From Saprospiraceae bacterium (GTDB lineage Bacteria > Bacteroidota > Bacteroidia > Chitinophagales > Saprospiraceae): DNA of 64,000 nt. The notes under the pieces were generated by a model. It had not been told where the DNA came from, searched no databases, and worked only from the letters and a program-made list of their open reading frames with translations. Position 1 is the stretch's first letter, and every line of letters begins with the position of its first letter. The stretch lies in NCBI GenBank assembly GCA_016717655.1, contig JADKFC010000012.1, positions 62,001 to 126,000 of the forward strand. The letters run 5' to 3'. Below are positions 30,323 to 40,810 of this stretch, piece after piece. A program made the position numbers and the translations under genes.

Positions 30323-30400
30323 ATCAAAATATTTTTTTAAGGTGGCGTTAAACCATTTTACAAGCCGCGGGTCAAAGCGATGTAACAAAAAAATAATACC

Positions 30401-31051
30401 ATGAAGAAGTTGATGTTTTTAATGTTTGCGCTGACGATGTTTACTTTTATTGCTTGTAACAAAGACGAGGCTGCTACAGAGGCAGAAGTTGAAAACTATG
30501 TGAACCAGGCCATCGTAGGTTTGGAAGCAGAGAGCCGCACCGGCAGGGGTGGTTGTTTTGAGTTGGTTTTTCCGGTATCCATTGTATTTTCAACCGGCGA
30601 AGAAGTGGAAGTAGACAGCTATGAGGCATTAAAAAATGCCATCAAAAACTGGAGAAGAGAACACAATGTACCCAAAGGTACGCCTACTGTAAGACCCCAA
30701 TTTGTATATCCTATTGATGTTATAACGGCAGAAGGAGAAACCGTAACCGTTGATTCAAAACTTGAACTTTTACAACTCAGAAGAGAATGTATCCTTGCCG
30801 GAAATGGCCAGGGAAGACCTTGTTTCAAACTTAACTTTCCACTTTCTGTAGCCTATCCTGATGGCACAACAGCTACTTATGCTACGGGCATGGAAATGAG
30901 ACGTGCGTTAAGGGCATGGAAAAAAGCAAATCCTACTTCTGTATTAAGACCAGTGTTGGTATTCCCCCTTACCATCACCATGGAAGATGGCACACAAGTG
31001 ACCGTGAACAGCAGAGAAGAACTGGCCCTAATCAAGCAGGACTGCAAATAA
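30401..31051 (+). CDS. Lipoprotein built from four repeats
   Basis: 216 residues with a lipoprotein signal peptide: lipobox FIAC with Cys19, followed by N-K-D-E. The mature part holds four ~40-45-residue repeats of the form [FY]P[VIL]-x(8)-G-x(6)-S-x2-E[LM]: starting at FPVSIVFSTGEE, YPIDVITAEGET, FPLSVAYPDGTT and FPLTITMEDGTQ. Repeats 1 and 3 start with CFELVFP/CFKLNFP, so the basic unit is a doublet, duplicated. Cell-envelope location; function unknown. Confidence 0.75.
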   Translation: MKKLMFLMFALTMFTFIACNKDEAATEAEVENYVNQAIVGLEAESRTGRGGCFELVFPVSIVFSTGEEVEVDSYEALKNAIKNWRREHNVPKGTPTVRPQFVYPIDVITAEGETVTVDSKLELLQLRRECILAGNGQGRPCFKLNFPLSVAYPDGTTATYATGMEMRRALRAWKKANPTSVLRPVLVFPLTITMEDGTQVTVNSREELALIKQDCK

Positions 31052-31074
31052 AAAACTTAAATAAGCTCTTTGGA

Positions 31075-31097
31075 GGCCGGGATTCCCGGCCTTTTTT
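31075..31097 (+). terminator. Rho-independent terminator after the repeat lipoprotein
   Basis: 7-bp GC-rich stem GGCCGGG/CCCGGCC with loop ATT (31075-31091) followed by six T. Confidence 0.85.
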
Positions 31098-31149
31098 GTT
31101 TTATATCCTGGCCGACAAGTACAAACCGTAAAAAATGTCGTAAAAGGAT

Positions 31150-31157
31150 TAATTTTG
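31150..31157 (+). promoter_or_regulatory. -7 element before the M1 peptidase gene
   Basis: TAATTTTG matches TAnnTTTG and lies 16 bp before the ATG at 31174. Confidence 0.5.
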
Positions 31158-31173
31158 TAACAAATTCTTTTCA

Positions 31174-33111
31174 ATGATTAAGATGAGGTCTTTGCTTTTT
31201 TTGTTATTTGTCATTCCGAATATCATCTTTGGCCAACACAACTACGAATCCCATTTTGAACACTGTAATAAGGCGGAACACGCAGAACACTATCAGGATT
31301 TACTGAAAGATGCCTCAAGGGAAGATGACGCCAATATCGACCTCGTCCATTACGAATTTAGATGGTATGTTGACCCTGCCGTGTATCAATTATCGGGCAG
31401 TGCCGCTGTTACATTTAAACCAGAAGTAGAAGACCTAACACAGTTCATGCTTGAATTGGGTAAGGACATGCAGATTGACAGCATAATTTCAGAAGGAGGT
31501 AGTAAGGCGTTTACCAGAGTGGGTGACTTTCAGGTCAACATTTTCAATGAAAACGGAATGAAAAAAGACCAACTCTACACCTTCACTATTTATTATCACG
31601 GTGAACCTGCATCCGGTGGCTTGGGATCATTTATCAAAGACAACCACAGTGGGGTTCCTGTTATCTGGACCCTTTCAGAGCCATTTGGAGCCAGGGACTG
31701 GTGGCCATGTAAAAATGGCTTAACGGACAAAATTGATTCGATCGATGTCATCATCACCACGCCCAGCGCTTACAAAGCAGCGAGCAATGGGGTGTTGGTA
31801 AACGAAGTGGCGAATGCAGACACAACCACCACCTTTCATTGGCAACACAGATATGCCATTGCACCCTACCTGGTAGCGATAGCGGTGACCAACTATGAGA
31901 GGTATACCGATATGGTGCCTTTATCCGATGGCACCCAGCTACCAATGATCAACTACGTATATCCTGAAAACCTCAATGATGCAAAGGCAGGAACCGCAGC
32001 TCTGGTAAATGTGCTTACCTATTATGACTCTCTTTTTGTGACCTATCCTTTTCATGCAGAAAAATACGGCCATGCCCAATTTGGCTGGGGAGGAGGGATG
32101 GAACACCAGACCATGAGTTTTGTTATCAACTATGGTTTTACCCTACTGGCTCATGAGCTGGCCCATCAATGGTTTGGCGACATGGTGACTTGTGGTAGCT
32201 GGGAAGACATCTGGCTCAACGAAGGTTTTGCCACCTACCTGGAGGGACTGAGCCGCCGCAGGATTCAAGGCCGCGCTTCATTCCGATCATGGCAGACATC
32301 TAAAATCAACAGCGTGGTTTCTCAGGCCGGGGGCTCTGTGAAAGTGAATGACCCAACCAACATCAGCCGCATTTTTAGCGGAAGACTTTCGTATAACAAA
32401 GGTTCTTACCTCCTTCACATGTTGAGGTGGGTTTTGGGAGATGAAGCTTTTTTTGCAGGTCTCCGAGCTTACATAAACGACAGGCAATACGATTTTGGAA
32501 CGACAGAAAGTCTGAAATTCCACCTCGAACAAGCCGGACAAAAAGATTTAACAGGTTTTTTTAATGACTGGTATTCTGGAGAAGGATATCCTAAGTATAA
32601 CATCCTTTGGGAACCTACCGAAAAAGGGGTTATCATTCAAGCGTTGCAAGAGACCTCGCACCCAAGCGTAGACTTTTTTGAAATGCCCTTGCCCCTTCAG
32701 TTTATTGGAGAAGGAAAAGATACAACGATCACCATCCAGCATCTGTATTCAGGTCAGGTATTTGAAGTTGATGGGCCTAGCTGGGCGGATAGCCTGGTCT
32801 TTGATCCGGAACTTTGGATTATTTCTGCCAATAACAATGTGAAAAAAACGGTAATTTCCAAAACCATAGAAAGTCAGCTGAATGTAAGTGTTTTTCCGAA
32901 TCCAACCGAAGACCTATTAAGCATCAGGGCGGAAAGCGGGTTTAGTTTTCAGGTATTTGATGTCCACGGCAAACAGATTGTGAAGGGTCAGGAGACATCC
33001 ACACAAAGCCAAATCAATACATCTGACTGGGTGCCGGGTATTTACAGCATAAAACTGAAGGGCGTAAATGGCAAAACCACGGTTAAAAGTTTTGCCAAGG
33101 TAGGAAACTAA
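31174..33111 (+). CDS. M1-family metallopeptidase with T9SS sorting domain
   Basis: 645 residues. Signal peptide MRSLLFLLFVIPNIIFGQ. The N-terminal beta domain of aminopeptidase N-type enzymes is followed by the catalytic domain. GGGMEHQTM is the GxMEN-like exopeptidase motif, and zinc binding is by HELAHQW with the distal Glu in NEGFATY. The end has a T9SS domain (VFPNPTEDLLSI, FQVFDVHGKQI, GIYSIKLKG). A secreted, surface-attached aminopeptidase for peptide degradation is likely. It is flanked by a terminator on the left and a convergent gene on the right. Confidence 0.9.
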   Translation: MIKMRSLLFLLFVIPNIIFGQHNYESHFEHCNKAEHAEHYQDLLKDASREDDANIDLVHYEFRWYVDPAVYQLSGSAAVTFKPEVEDLTQFMLELGKDMQIDSIISEGGSKAFTRVGDFQVNIFNENGMKKDQLYTFTIYYHGEPASGGLGSFIKDNHSGVPVIWTLSEPFGARDWWPCKNGLTDKIDSIDVIITTPSAYKAASNGVLVNEVANADTTTTFHWQHRYAIAPYLVAIAVTNYERYTDMVPLSDGTQLPMINYVYPENLNDAKAGTAALVNVLTYYDSLFVTYPFHAEKYGHAQFGWGGGMEHQTMSFVINYGFTLLAHELAHQWFGDMVTCGSWEDIWLNEGFATYLEGLSRRRIQGRASFRSWQTSKINSVVSQAGGSVKVNDPTNISRIFSGRLSYNKGSYLLHMLRWVLGDEAFFAGLRAYINDRQYDFGTTESLKFHLEQAGQKDLTGFFNDWYSGEGYPKYNILWEPTEKGVIIQALQETSHPSVDFFEMPLPLQFIGEGKDTTITIQHLYSGQVFEVDGPSWADSLVFDPELWIISANNNVKKTVISKTIESQLNVSVFPNPTEDLLSIRAESGFSFQVFDVHGKQIVKGQETSTQSQINTSDWVPGIYSIKLKGVNGKTTVKSFAKVGN

Positions 33112-33119
33112 AACAGCGC

Positions 33120-34211
33120 TTAAACGTCGTAGGTAATTTCTACTACCGATGTCACGGGCTTGGCCTGGCAGGTTAAGATAAGACCCTTTTTGAGGTCTTC
33201 TTCATCCAGGGCATAGCAGGATTCCATTTTAACTTCTCCTTCGATGGTCTTGGCCATACAAGAAGAGCACGCCCCACTGGTGCAGCTGTAGGGTGGATTC
33301 TTTTTTCGGGCAATGAGCTCATCGAGAATGGGTTTTTTACCATCGATGTTCATTTCAATGATTTCGCCATTGAGGTGCACTTTTACCAGGGCTGCGCTGC
33401 CGGTAACAGGATTGTCTTTTTCGGTAGGGGTGGAGAAAAACTCCCTGTGGATGCGCGGCTTGTCAACACCGTGTTTTTCTAATACTTTTTCAGCGTTGGA
33501 GATCATATCGCCGGGTCCGCACAAATAATACATTATTTTAGCAGAGTCAGCGCCAATGTGGTCTTTGAAAAAGCGCTCTAATTTTTCTTTTGAGATTCGA
33601 CCGGTCTCCCCTTTCCAGGAGGTTTTGGATTTTTTGAAAATGCCGATGAGTCCGGGCTCTTTTTCTTTCATTGGAGCACTGAGGGTATGCACAATATTAA
33701 GCTGGCCCTCGTATTTTTTGGCAAGGACATCCAAGGTGTCTTTAAAAATTATATTTTCTTCGTTTCTGCTGCCATAAAGCAAGATCGCTTTGCTCATGGG
33801 CTCATTTTCCAAAAGCGTTTTGATCATAGAAACGATTGGAGTAATGCCGGATCCTGCTGCGATAAAACAAACCGTTCTTTTTTTGTCGTGGTCTGTAGTA
33901 AGTATAAAGTTGCCTTCAGGTGGCGCCACCTCAACCCAATCATCTACCTTCCAATTGCTGTGGATAAAGGTAGAAAGTCGCCCTCCGGGAATTCGTTTGA
34001 TGGTGACCCCAATATGGGCATCATGGGGGGCCGAACTTATGCTGTAGGCTCGTCTAACTTCGGTGCCATTGACTTCATCTTTCAGTGTCAGGTATTGACC
34101 CGGGGTAAAGTCAAACTGATTTTTTACCTCATTGGGAAGGTCAAACAAAACAGAAATGGTATCAGCCGTCTCTAACTGAATTTTGTGAATGCGAAGTTTT
34201 ACGAAGTTCAT
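33120..34211 (-). CDS. Ferredoxin reductase with C-terminal 2Fe-2S domain (PaaE-like)
   Basis: 363 residues from the ATG at 34211 (MNFVKLRIHKIQLETADT). FAD-binding motif RAYSISS, NAD(P)-binding region FIAAGSGITPIVSMI, and YLCGPGDMI precede a plant-type ferredoxin domain. Its cluster ligands are in CTSGACSSCMA plus a distal LTCQ cysteine. Such fused reductases pass electrons from NAD(P)H to an oxygenase or desaturase; no partner oxygenase is adjacent. The longer frame (31 codons upstream) lacks family similarity and is not used. Confidence 0.88.
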   Translation of the reverse strand: MNFVKLRIHKIQLETADTISVLFDLPNEVKNQFDFTPGQYLTLKDEVNGTEVRRAYSISSAPHDAHIGVTIKRIPGGRLSTFIHSNWKVDDWVEVAPPEGNFILTTDHDKKRTVCFIAAGSGITPIVSMIKTLLENEPMSKAILLYGSRNEENIIFKDTLDVLAKKYEGQLNIVHTLSAPMKEKEPGLIGIFKKSKTSWKGETGRISKEKLERFFKDHIGADSAKIMYYLCGPGDMISNAEKVLEKHGVDKPRIHREFFSTPTEKDNPVTGSAALVKVHLNGEIIEMNIDGKKPILDELIARKKNPPYSCTSGACSSCMAKTIEGEVKMESCYALDEEDLKKGLILTCQAKPVTSVVEITYDV

Positions 34212-34363
34212 ACCTGGTATTTTGGGTTGAAATGGCCGCAAAATTAACATTACACAGGGTAAAAAGATTATAAAATTTGATTTTTTGATGCTGACAGTGA
34301 TCATAATGAAGACAATAGGCGACAGAAAAAGGAAAAATCGACCGAACAGACCTATAAAAGGCC

Positions 34364-34371
34364 TATTTTTG
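34364..34371 (+). promoter_or_regulatory. -7 element before the glycosyltransferase gene
   Basis: TATTTTTG, consensus TAnnTTTG, 23 bp upstream of the TTG start at 34394. Confidence 0.5.
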
Positions 34372-34393
34372 TACCTCTTTAAAAAATAGTGAA

Positions 34394-35110
34394 TTGCAAA
34401 AGTTATCCATAGTTATTCCGGCCTACAACGAAGCCAGGACCATTCACAACATCCTTGACAAAGTGGATGCGGTACAGTTGTCAGGTGGGTGGACCAAAGA
34501 GGTAATCGTAGTCAATGATGCATCTAAAGACGAAACGGGCAAGACCCTAAAGGCCTATGCCGCCAATCATCCCAATTTTCCCATTGTCATCTTTGAACAC
34601 GAAGTCAATCAGGGAAAGGGTGCTGCTTTGCGCACGGGTATTACAAGGGCAACCGGAGATGTGATTGTGATCCAGGATGCAGATCTGGAATATGACCCCA
34701 ATGAATTTAATTTATTGCTAAAGCCCATCCAGGAAGGAGTGGCGGATGTTGTTTACGGATCAAGGTTTATGGGAGGTAAGCCACATCGAATTTTGTTTTT
34801 CTGGCATTCCATTGGCAATAAAATCCTTACGTTTTTATCTAATGCACTGACCAACCTCAATCTTACAGACATGGAGACCTGCTACAAGATGTGGAAGGCA
34901 GAGGTGATCAAATCTGTGCAACTCAAAGAAAACAGATTTGGTTTTGAGCCCGAGGTAACCGCAAAAATAGCGAGGATCAAGGGTGTGAGAATATATGAAG
35001 TAGGTATCTCCTATTATGGAAGAACATATGCAGAAGGAAAAAAAATCAACTGGAAGGACGGATTCAGGGCCATCTATTGCATATTGAAATACAACCTTTG
35101 GTCCAGATAA
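34394..35110 (+). CDS. Family 2 glycosyltransferase (dolichol-phosphate mannosyltransferase-like)
   Basis: 238 residues. The start is TTG ([17 protein letters not shown]). GT-A fold: [29 protein letters not shown], and the DxD metal motif in [10 protein letters not shown]. Then YGSRFMGG and the conserved [13 protein letters not shown]. No C-terminal membrane segment, so it is cytosolic or peripheral. It likely transfers a sugar from a nucleotide donor to a polyprenyl phosphate; the sugar is unknown. No ATG is available at the N-terminus, which supports the TTG. Confidence 0.85.
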   Translation: MQKLSIVIPAYNEARTIHNILDKVDAVQLSGGWTKEVIVVNDASKDETGKTLKAYAANHPNFPIVIFEHEVNQGKGAALRTGITRATGDVIVIQDADLEYDPNEFNLLLKPIQEGVADVVYGSRFMGGKPHRILFFWHSIGNKILTFLSNALTNLNLTDMETCYKMWKAEVIKSVQLKENRFGFEPEVTAKIARIKGVRIYEVGISYYGRTYAEGKKINWKDGFRAIYCILKYNLWSR

Positions 35111-35184
35111 AAGATCATCCTTCAAAAGGCAGAGAATAATTATCTTTCAGGCCTTTTTGAAGAATAATATTTTGAAGAAAAGCT

Positions 35185-35192
35185 TATTTTTG
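35185..35192 (+). promoter_or_regulatory. -7 element of the metK promoter
   Basis: TATTTTTG, consensus TAnnTTTG, 19 bp before the metK ATG. Confidence 0.55.
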
Positions 35193-35211
35193 CCCAATAA
35201 AAAAATTAAAT

Positions 35212-36471
35212 ATGCCTTACTTATTTACATCGGAGTCGGTTTCTGAGGGACATCCCGACAAGATTGCGGATCAGATTTCAGATGCCCTGGTAGATCATTT
35301 TTTAGCGTTTGACCCTTCATCAAAAGTGGCATGTGAGACCCTTGTAACGACAGGACAGGTAGTTCTGGCGGGAGAGGTGAAGTCAAAAACCTATCTGGAT
35401 GTTCAGGAAATTTCAAGAGAGGTAATCCGAAAAATAGGTTATACCAAGTCAGAATACATGTTTGAAGCCAATTCTTGCGGTATTTTTTCTGCCATCCACG
35501 AACAGTCTCCAGACATCAACCAGGGAGTGGAGCGCCAGAACAAAGAAGAGCAAGGTGCCGGTGACCAGGGAATGATGTTTGGTTATGCCACGGCAGAAAC
35601 CGAAAACTACATGCCACTGGCCTTGGATTTGTCGCATAAAGTTTTACAAGAGCTTTCAGCAATCAGGAGAGAAGGCAAGGTGATGAAATACCTTCGTCCG
35701 GATGCAAAATCACAGGTAACCATCGAATATTCTGATGATAACAAGCCGGTAAGGATTGATACCATTGTAGTTTCGACCCAGCACGATGATTTTGGCAAAG
35801 AAGAAGCCATGCTGAAACAAATAAAGGCAGATGTAATTCAGATTGTAATACCAAGGGTGGTTAAAAAATTGAAACCCTCATTGAGAAAGTTGTTCAATGA
35901 CAAAATCACCTACCACATCAACCCTACCGGAAAATTTGTAATCGGGGGTCCACATGGTGACACGGGACTTACCGGAAGAAAAATAATTGTAGACACATAC
36001 GGAGGCAAAGGAGCCCACGGAGGAGGTGCTTTTTCTGGTAAAGATCCAAGCAAGGTAGACCGTTCTGCAGCGTATGCAACCCGCCACATTGCCAAAAACC
36101 TGGTTGCAGCCGGAGTTTGTGATGAAGTATTGGTCCAGGTATCTTATGCCATTGGAGTGGCCAAGCCTACCAGTATTTACATCAATACCTATGGCAGTGC
36201 CAAGGTAAAAAAGACCGATGGCCAGATTGCCAACATCATCCAGGGCATGGAGGTGTTTGACATGAGACCTTACTCCATAGAAAAGAGATTTAAACTACGC
36301 ACCCCGATTTACTCAGAAGCAGCCGCTTACGGCCACATGGGTAGAACACCCGAAAAAAAGAAGCTGACCTTTAAGGATGGGTCTGGTAAAGTAAAAGTCA
36401 TCAGCGTAGAGACCTTTCCATGGGAAAAGCTGGATGCTGTTAAAGAAGTAAAAAGAGCATTCAACCTATAA
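35212..36471 (+). CDS. metK: S-adenosylmethionine synthetase
   Basis: 419 residues. Makes S-adenosylmethionine from methionine and ATP. Motifs: [16 protein letters not shown] near the start, the [12 protein letters not shown] signature, and the metal/phosphate-binding [18 protein letters not shown]. Length normal. dcd follows 12 bp downstream in the same direction. Confidence 0.96.
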   Translation: MPYLFTSESVSEGHPDKIADQISDALVDHFLAFDPSSKVACETLVTTGQVVLAGEVKSKTYLDVQEISREVIRKIGYTKSEYMFEANSCGIFSAIHEQSPDINQGVERQNKEEQGAGDQGMMFGYATAETENYMPLALDLSHKVLQELSAIRREGKVMKYLRPDAKSQVTIEYSDDNKPVRIDTIVVSTQHDDFGKEEAMLKQIKADVIQIVIPRVVKKLKPSLRKLFNDKITYHINPTGKFVIGGPHGDTGLTGRKIIVDTYGGKGAHGGGAFSGKDPSKVDRSAAYATRHIAKNLVAAGVCDEVLVQVSYAIGVAKPTSIYINTYGSAKVKKTDGQIANIIQGMEVFDMRPYSIEKRFKLRTPIYSEAAAYGHMGRTPEKKKLTFKDGSGKVKVISVETFPWEKLDAVKEVKRAFNL

Positions 36472-36483
36472 ATAAGAAACTCG

Positions 36484-37020
36484 GTGATATTAACCGACAA
36501 TGAAATATCGGCGGCGATTGAAAGAGGAGAGATTGTAATTTCTCCCTTTGATCCGTCGTGCCTCGGAACCAACTCTTATGACGTCCATTTAAGCCAATAC
36601 CTTGCCACCTACAAGGACGAGGTGTTGGATGCCAGGAAACATAATGAGGTTCATCATTTTGAAATACCAGAAGAAGGCATTATATTGCAGCCTGGAATAT
36701 TATATTTAGGTGCAACGATAGAATACACAGAGACCCACGCCACGGTTCCGTTTTTGGAAGGCAAATCAAGCGTAGGTCGTTTAGGAATAGACATACACGC
36801 CACAGCAGGAAAAGGAGATGTTGGATTTTGCAACCACTGGACACTTGAAATAAGTTGCAGCCAGGCCGTAAGGGTATACGCAGGTATGCCAATAGGCCAG
36901 CTCATCTATTTTAAAGTAGACGGAGGGATACAAAACTATTATAACAAGAAGCAGAATGCTAAGTACAACGAGGTCAATGTGAGGCCGGTTGAAAGCATGA
37001 TGTGGAAAAATAAGTGGTAA
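36484..37020 (+). CDS. dcd: dCTP deaminase
   Basis: 178 residues with a GTG start (MILTDNEISAAIERGEI). Converts dCTP to dUTP for thymidylate synthesis. The trimeric dUTPase-like fold shows GTNSYDVHL, the conserved LEGKSSVGRLGID, and GDVGFCNHWTLEI with the catalytic region. Tightly spaced behind metK and in front of the large surface protein gene (12 bp), so all three may be on one transcript. Confidence 0.92.
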   Translation: MILTDNEISAAIERGEIVISPFDPSCLGTNSYDVHLSQYLATYKDEVLDARKHNEVHHFEIPEEGIILQPGILYLGATIEYTETHATVPFLEGKSSVGRLGIDIHATAGKGDVGFCNHWTLEISCSQAVRVYAGMPIGQLIYFKVDGGIQNYYNKKQNAKYNEVNVRPVESMMWKNKW

Positions 37021-37032
37021 AAACAGCTATTC

Positions 37033-40000
37033 ATGAAAAGAATACTTCTCGTCATGCTGGTGAGCATGCTGCCTTCTTTCGCGTACCTGCAACCCTGGGG
37101 TAAAAACTATGGTGATGGCTTAAATTTTGACCAACTAGTCAGCAGATTTGAAGACTATTGGTCGGATAAAAAGCCGGAAAAAGGCAAGGGATATAAGCCC
37201 TTCAGAAGGTGGCAACACTACTGGGAGCCTCGGTTGCTCGAAGACAGAACTTTTCCGGAAGCCAATAAAACCCTCTCAGCATTTCAAGATTTTTTGAGCA
37301 ATTACAGAGGCCCAAGAGGAGCCGGCAGATTTCAGCCCGCCAATTTTTCATCTTTGGGACCTTCCAGCACCTCAGGCGGATATGCAGGCACGGGCAGAAT
37401 CAATAGCCTGGCCTTTCACCCAACCAATACCAACATAATTTATGCCGGCACGGCCGGTGGTGGCCTGTGGCAGTCGAATGACGGCGGCACCACCTGGTTT
37501 ACCAATACCGATCAACTGGCCACCCTGGGTGTTTCCAGCATCATAGTGCATCCCAACAGTCCGGAGAGAATATACATCGCTACGGGCGATGGCGACGGCA
37601 GTGACAATTTTTCAATTGGTGTGCTGGTGTCAGTTGATGGCGGCGCGACTTTTACACCCACAGGATTGAGCCGGAATACTTCGGATACTGATTTGATCCG
37701 CAAGCTGATTTTTGATCCGTCTAACCTGGATGCCATCATGGCTGCTACCAGTATCGGCATATACAGAAGTTTAGATAAAGGAGGTACTTGGACCCTAGTA
37801 CAGGCGGGTGATTTTGACGACATCGAGGCCAACCCCACATTAAATTCCAATATTTTTTATGCCAGTGCCCAGGGCAATATTTATAAATCATCCAATGGGG
37901 GAGCCAGCTGGACCTTAAAACAAACCATCGCCGGAACCAACAGGATTGCGCTGGGCGTGAGTCCGCACAATGCTGCCTATGTCTACGCCCTGTGTTCCAA
38001 GAGTTCCAACAGTGGTTATAACGGACTATACAGATCTACAGATAGTGGCGAAAGCTATCTTTCCAGCTCCCTCACGCCCAACCTTCTGGGATGGAGTGCC
38101 ACCGGCAGCGATTCCGGAGGTCAGGGAGGCTACGACCTTGTGCTGGCAGTTGACCCGTTGAATGCAGATATCGTTTATACGGGCGGGGTGAATACCTGGA
38201 AATCTACCAACGGAGGTGTCAACTGGACCATTAATACCATGTGGTATGGCGTAAATGGCATACCGGAGGTACACGCCGATAAACATGCCCTGGAGTGGCA
38301 AAATAACACCACCCTTTGGCAAGGCAATGATGGCGGTGTATATAAAACCACCAATGGAGGTGCCACTTGGCAACACAGAGGCAGTGGCATTGTCAACTCC
38401 CAAATGTATAAACTGGGCATTTCACAAACCGATGGCAAGGTAATGACCGGCCTACAGGACAATGGCTCGAAACTCAAAGAAACGGGTGGCAGCTGGTCTG
38501 ATGTCATTGGTGGAGATGGCATGGAATGTGCCATTCAGCACAATGATGGTCAGGTATTGTACGGCTCTATTTACAACGGGGATTTCAACCGGTCTACCAA
38601 TGGTGGGGCTAGTTGGCAAAACATCTCTGACAATGTACCCGGAGCACCTTCAGGGGCGTGGATTACACCTTTTGAAATTGATCCCGGCATGCCTACAACC
38701 ATTTATGCAGGCTACCAACAAGTCTACAAATCTGAAGATCAGGGAAGCACCTGGACATCGATTGGTAATTTTTCAGCCAACAGTCTCAATATCTTAAAGG
38801 TAGCACCTTCCAATAATAAGGTCATCTATGCTGCCAGGTCAAATGGCAACCTTTGGAAGACAACTAACGGAGGTACGGCCTGGACACAAATGACCTCACC
38901 GGGCAACAACCTGGCCTTTATTGCCATCCACCCCCATGATGCCAACACCTTATGGGCCGTAAGACAAAATTATACCTCAGGAGCTAAGGTTTATAAATCA
39001 GTGAACGGCGGATCTAGCTGGGTCAACATAAGTGGCACCCTGCCCAACATACCGGCCAATTGTATTGAATATCAAAACGGATCTGATGATGGTCTTTATG
39101 TAGGAATGGATGTAGGCATCTATTACAGAGACAACACCCTATCAGATTGGGTATTATTTAACGTCGGCCTGCCCAATGTGGAGGTAACCGAACTGGAAAT
39201 AGACTACGACGAAAATAAGATTTATGCAGCCACCTATGGAAGGGGATTGTGGGCATCTGATCTTTACAATCCCATTACTTGTTTTATGCCAAAGGCGGTT
39301 TCTGTAGTCAACCTGTGGAATGTGAGTATGACTCTCCAGTGGCAAAGCCCAACATCGGTTCCAGCTCAGGGATACGAGTGGGGCGTTAACACCACCAATC
39401 AGGTGCCGCTGACAACGCAAACAACGACCAATACGAGTGTCAATATTACAGGACTTTTGCCCGAAACCGACTATTATCTCTTTGTGAGATCGGTTTGCAC
39501 AGGCAATCAACAATCGCCATGGGTCAGGTTTGGTCCTGTAACCACGCTTGAGCAATGTCCTAAGGTAATTTCAATCAACCAGGAAGAGATAGGCCCCACA
39601 GAAGCTACTTTTTCATGGTTTGTCATTTCCCCGCCTTCGGTGGGATATGAATATGCTGTTACCAGTACAGAGACACCACCATCAAGTGGAATAGCCACTA
39701 CTCAAAACAGCGCCCTGCTCAGCGGACTTACAGCTGCAACCGATTATTTTTTGCATGTCAGGAGCAATTGTGGAGTAGATGGGTTTTCCAGCTGGCTAAC
39801 CCACCCCTTCCAAACCAGCTATACCTGCGGTGCCGTTTATTACGACAGCGGTGGTGCAAGTCAGGATTATAGCGATAATGAAGACCGTGTGCAGAGTATA
39901 TGTCCGACCAGCCCGGGATATATGGCTAGTTTGCAACTGACTTCAATGGGCATTGAAGAAGATTGGGATGCATTGTATGTGCACAACGGAGACAGTGTAG

Positions 40001-40611
40001 AGGACGGGCTTTTTGCCAGTGCCAATGGAGTTACTCAGGCCGGCTATCCAGCTGGTGGGTATTATGGGTTTACAGCTCCGCCCACCTTTGTATCTACACA
40101 TCCTTCAGGTTGTCTGACCACCCATTTTCTCAGCGATGGAGGTGTAACGGAACTTGGCTGGGTGGGTAATATCACGTGTGTGAATGTATGCAGCAATGTA
40201 GTGGTAAATACACAGGACGATGGCCCCGGCAGCTTGAGATTTGCCCTGAACTGCAACCCAGCGGGAACCCAAATACTGTTTAATATTTTATTGACAGGCG
40301 ATACCATTGAGGTTTTGAGCCCCATGGAAATATCCAATAATTTTCAAATCATCAATACCTTCAACGATGCCGTGGTAATAAAAGCCACAGCTGCGGGGCC
40401 TATATTTAAGATCAATTCAGGAGCTACCGTCAATCTTGAAAAATTAAAACTGCTATCGGGCCTGGGCAATGAAGGCAGGGCCATTGATAACGCAGGTATA
40501 TTAAACCTTAAAAACATTGATGTTATTGACCATGCTGGTTCGAATGGAGGCAGTACCGTGAAAAACACAGGTGCCTTGATCATAGAAGGCAGCACAGGGA
40601 TTAAAGAATAA
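37033..40611 (+). CDS. Large secreted beta-propeller (BNR/sortilin-like) protein with fibronectin-type domains
   Basis: 1192 residues. Signal peptide near MLVSMLPSFAYLQ. Residues ~90-740 contain many propeller blades with Asp-box-like cores (SNDGGTTW, SVDGGATF, SLDKGGTW, SSNGGASW, STNGGVNW, TTNGGATW, SEDQGSTW), as in sialidase/VPS10-type propellers. Then two fibronectin-III-like domains (~750-930: LWNVSMTLQWQSPTSVP, LTAATDYFLHVRSNC), a CUB-like segment and a short beta-helix-like end (NLEKLKLLSG, GILNLKNIDVID). No T9SS domain is visible at the C-terminus, which either is natural for this class or reflects an early stop. Probably a surface-exposed binding or hydrolytic protein. Confidence 0.75.
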   Translation: MKRILLVMLVSMLPSFAYLQPWGKNYGDGLNFDQLVSRFEDYWSDKKPEKGKGYKPFRRWQHYWEPRLLEDRTFPEANKTLSAFQDFLSNYRGPRGAGRFQPANFSSLGPSSTSGGYAGTGRINSLAFHPTNTNIIYAGTAGGGLWQSNDGGTTWFTNTDQLATLGVSSIIVHPNSPERIYIATGDGDGSDNFSIGVLVSVDGGATFTPTGLSRNTSDTDLIRKLIFDPSNLDAIMAATSIGIYRSLDKGGTWTLVQAGDFDDIEANPTLNSNIFYASAQGNIYKSSNGGASWTLKQTIAGTNRIALGVSPHNAAYVYALCSKSSNSGYNGLYRSTDSGESYLSSSLTPNLLGWSATGSDSGGQGGYDLVLAVDPLNADIVYTGGVNTWKSTNGGVNWTINTMWYGVNGIPEVHADKHALEWQNNTTLWQGNDGGVYKTTNGGATWQHRGSGIVNSQMYKLGISQTDGKVMTGLQDNGSKLKETGGSWSDVIGGDGMECAIQHNDGQVLYGSIYNGDFNRSTNGGASWQNISDNVPGAPSGAWITPFEIDPGMPTTIYAGYQQVYKSEDQGSTWTSIGNFSANSLNILKVAPSNNKVIYAARSNGNLWKTTNGGTAWTQMTSPGNNLAFIAIHPHDANTLWAVRQNYTSGAKVYKSVNGGSSWVNISGTLPNIPANCIEYQNGSDDGLYVGMDVGIYYRDNTLSDWVLFNVGLPNVEVTELEIDYDENKIYAATYGRGLWASDLYNPITCFMPKAVSVVNLWNVSMTLQWQSPTSVPAQGYEWGVNTTNQVPLTTQTTTNTSVNITGLLPETDYYLFVRSVCTGNQQSPWVRFGPVTTLEQCPKVISINQEEIGPTEATFSWFVISPPSVGYEYAVTSTETPPSSGIATTQNSALLSGLTAATDYFLHVRSNCGVDGFSSWLTHPFQTSYTCGAVYYDSGGASQDYSDNEDRVQSICPTSPGYMASLQLTSMGIEEDWDALYVHNGDSVEDGLFASANGVTQAGYPAGGYYGFTAPPTFVSTHPSGCLTTHFLSDGGVTELGWVGNITCVNVCSNVVVNTQDDGPGSLRFALNCNPAGTQILFNILLTGDTIEVLSPMEISNNFQIINTFNDAVVIKATAAGPIFKINSGATVNLEKLKLLSGLGNEGRAIDNAGILNLKNIDVIDHAGSNGGSTVKNTGALIIEGSTGIKE

Positions 40612-40752
40612 GAAACAAAGAGAAAGCAATCGAAAACGGGTAAGAGGTAATTTAATAGAGATCTTCCACTTATTCGATTACCATCTGGTCGCATTTTGCA
40701 GGACACTCATCGTGTTTTAATTGGGCTTGGTCGGAAGGATGATAACCTACTC
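40612..40752. other. Short intergenic stretch, nothing recognised
   Basis: Separates the propeller gene from the small membrane-protein gene. No ORF or structure that I can support. Confidence 0.3.
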
Positions 40753-40784
40753 TTGACAGGCCACGTATTTCATGTATAACTTTG
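40753..40784 (+). promoter_or_regulatory. Promoter of the small membrane-protein gene
   Basis: TTG at 40753-40755 and TAACTTTG at 40777-40784, spacing 21 bp, an excellent match to the Bacteroidota -33/-7 promoter. Confidence 0.7.
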
Positions 40785-40810
40785 ATTTATAAACAATTAA
40801 AACAAAAGAA

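Noticed and set aside
37033..40611. Propeller protein as truncated pseudogene lacking its T9SS domain
   Set aside because: The C-terminal beta-helix-like end reads naturally and no continuing frame is seen after the stop; kept as intact.
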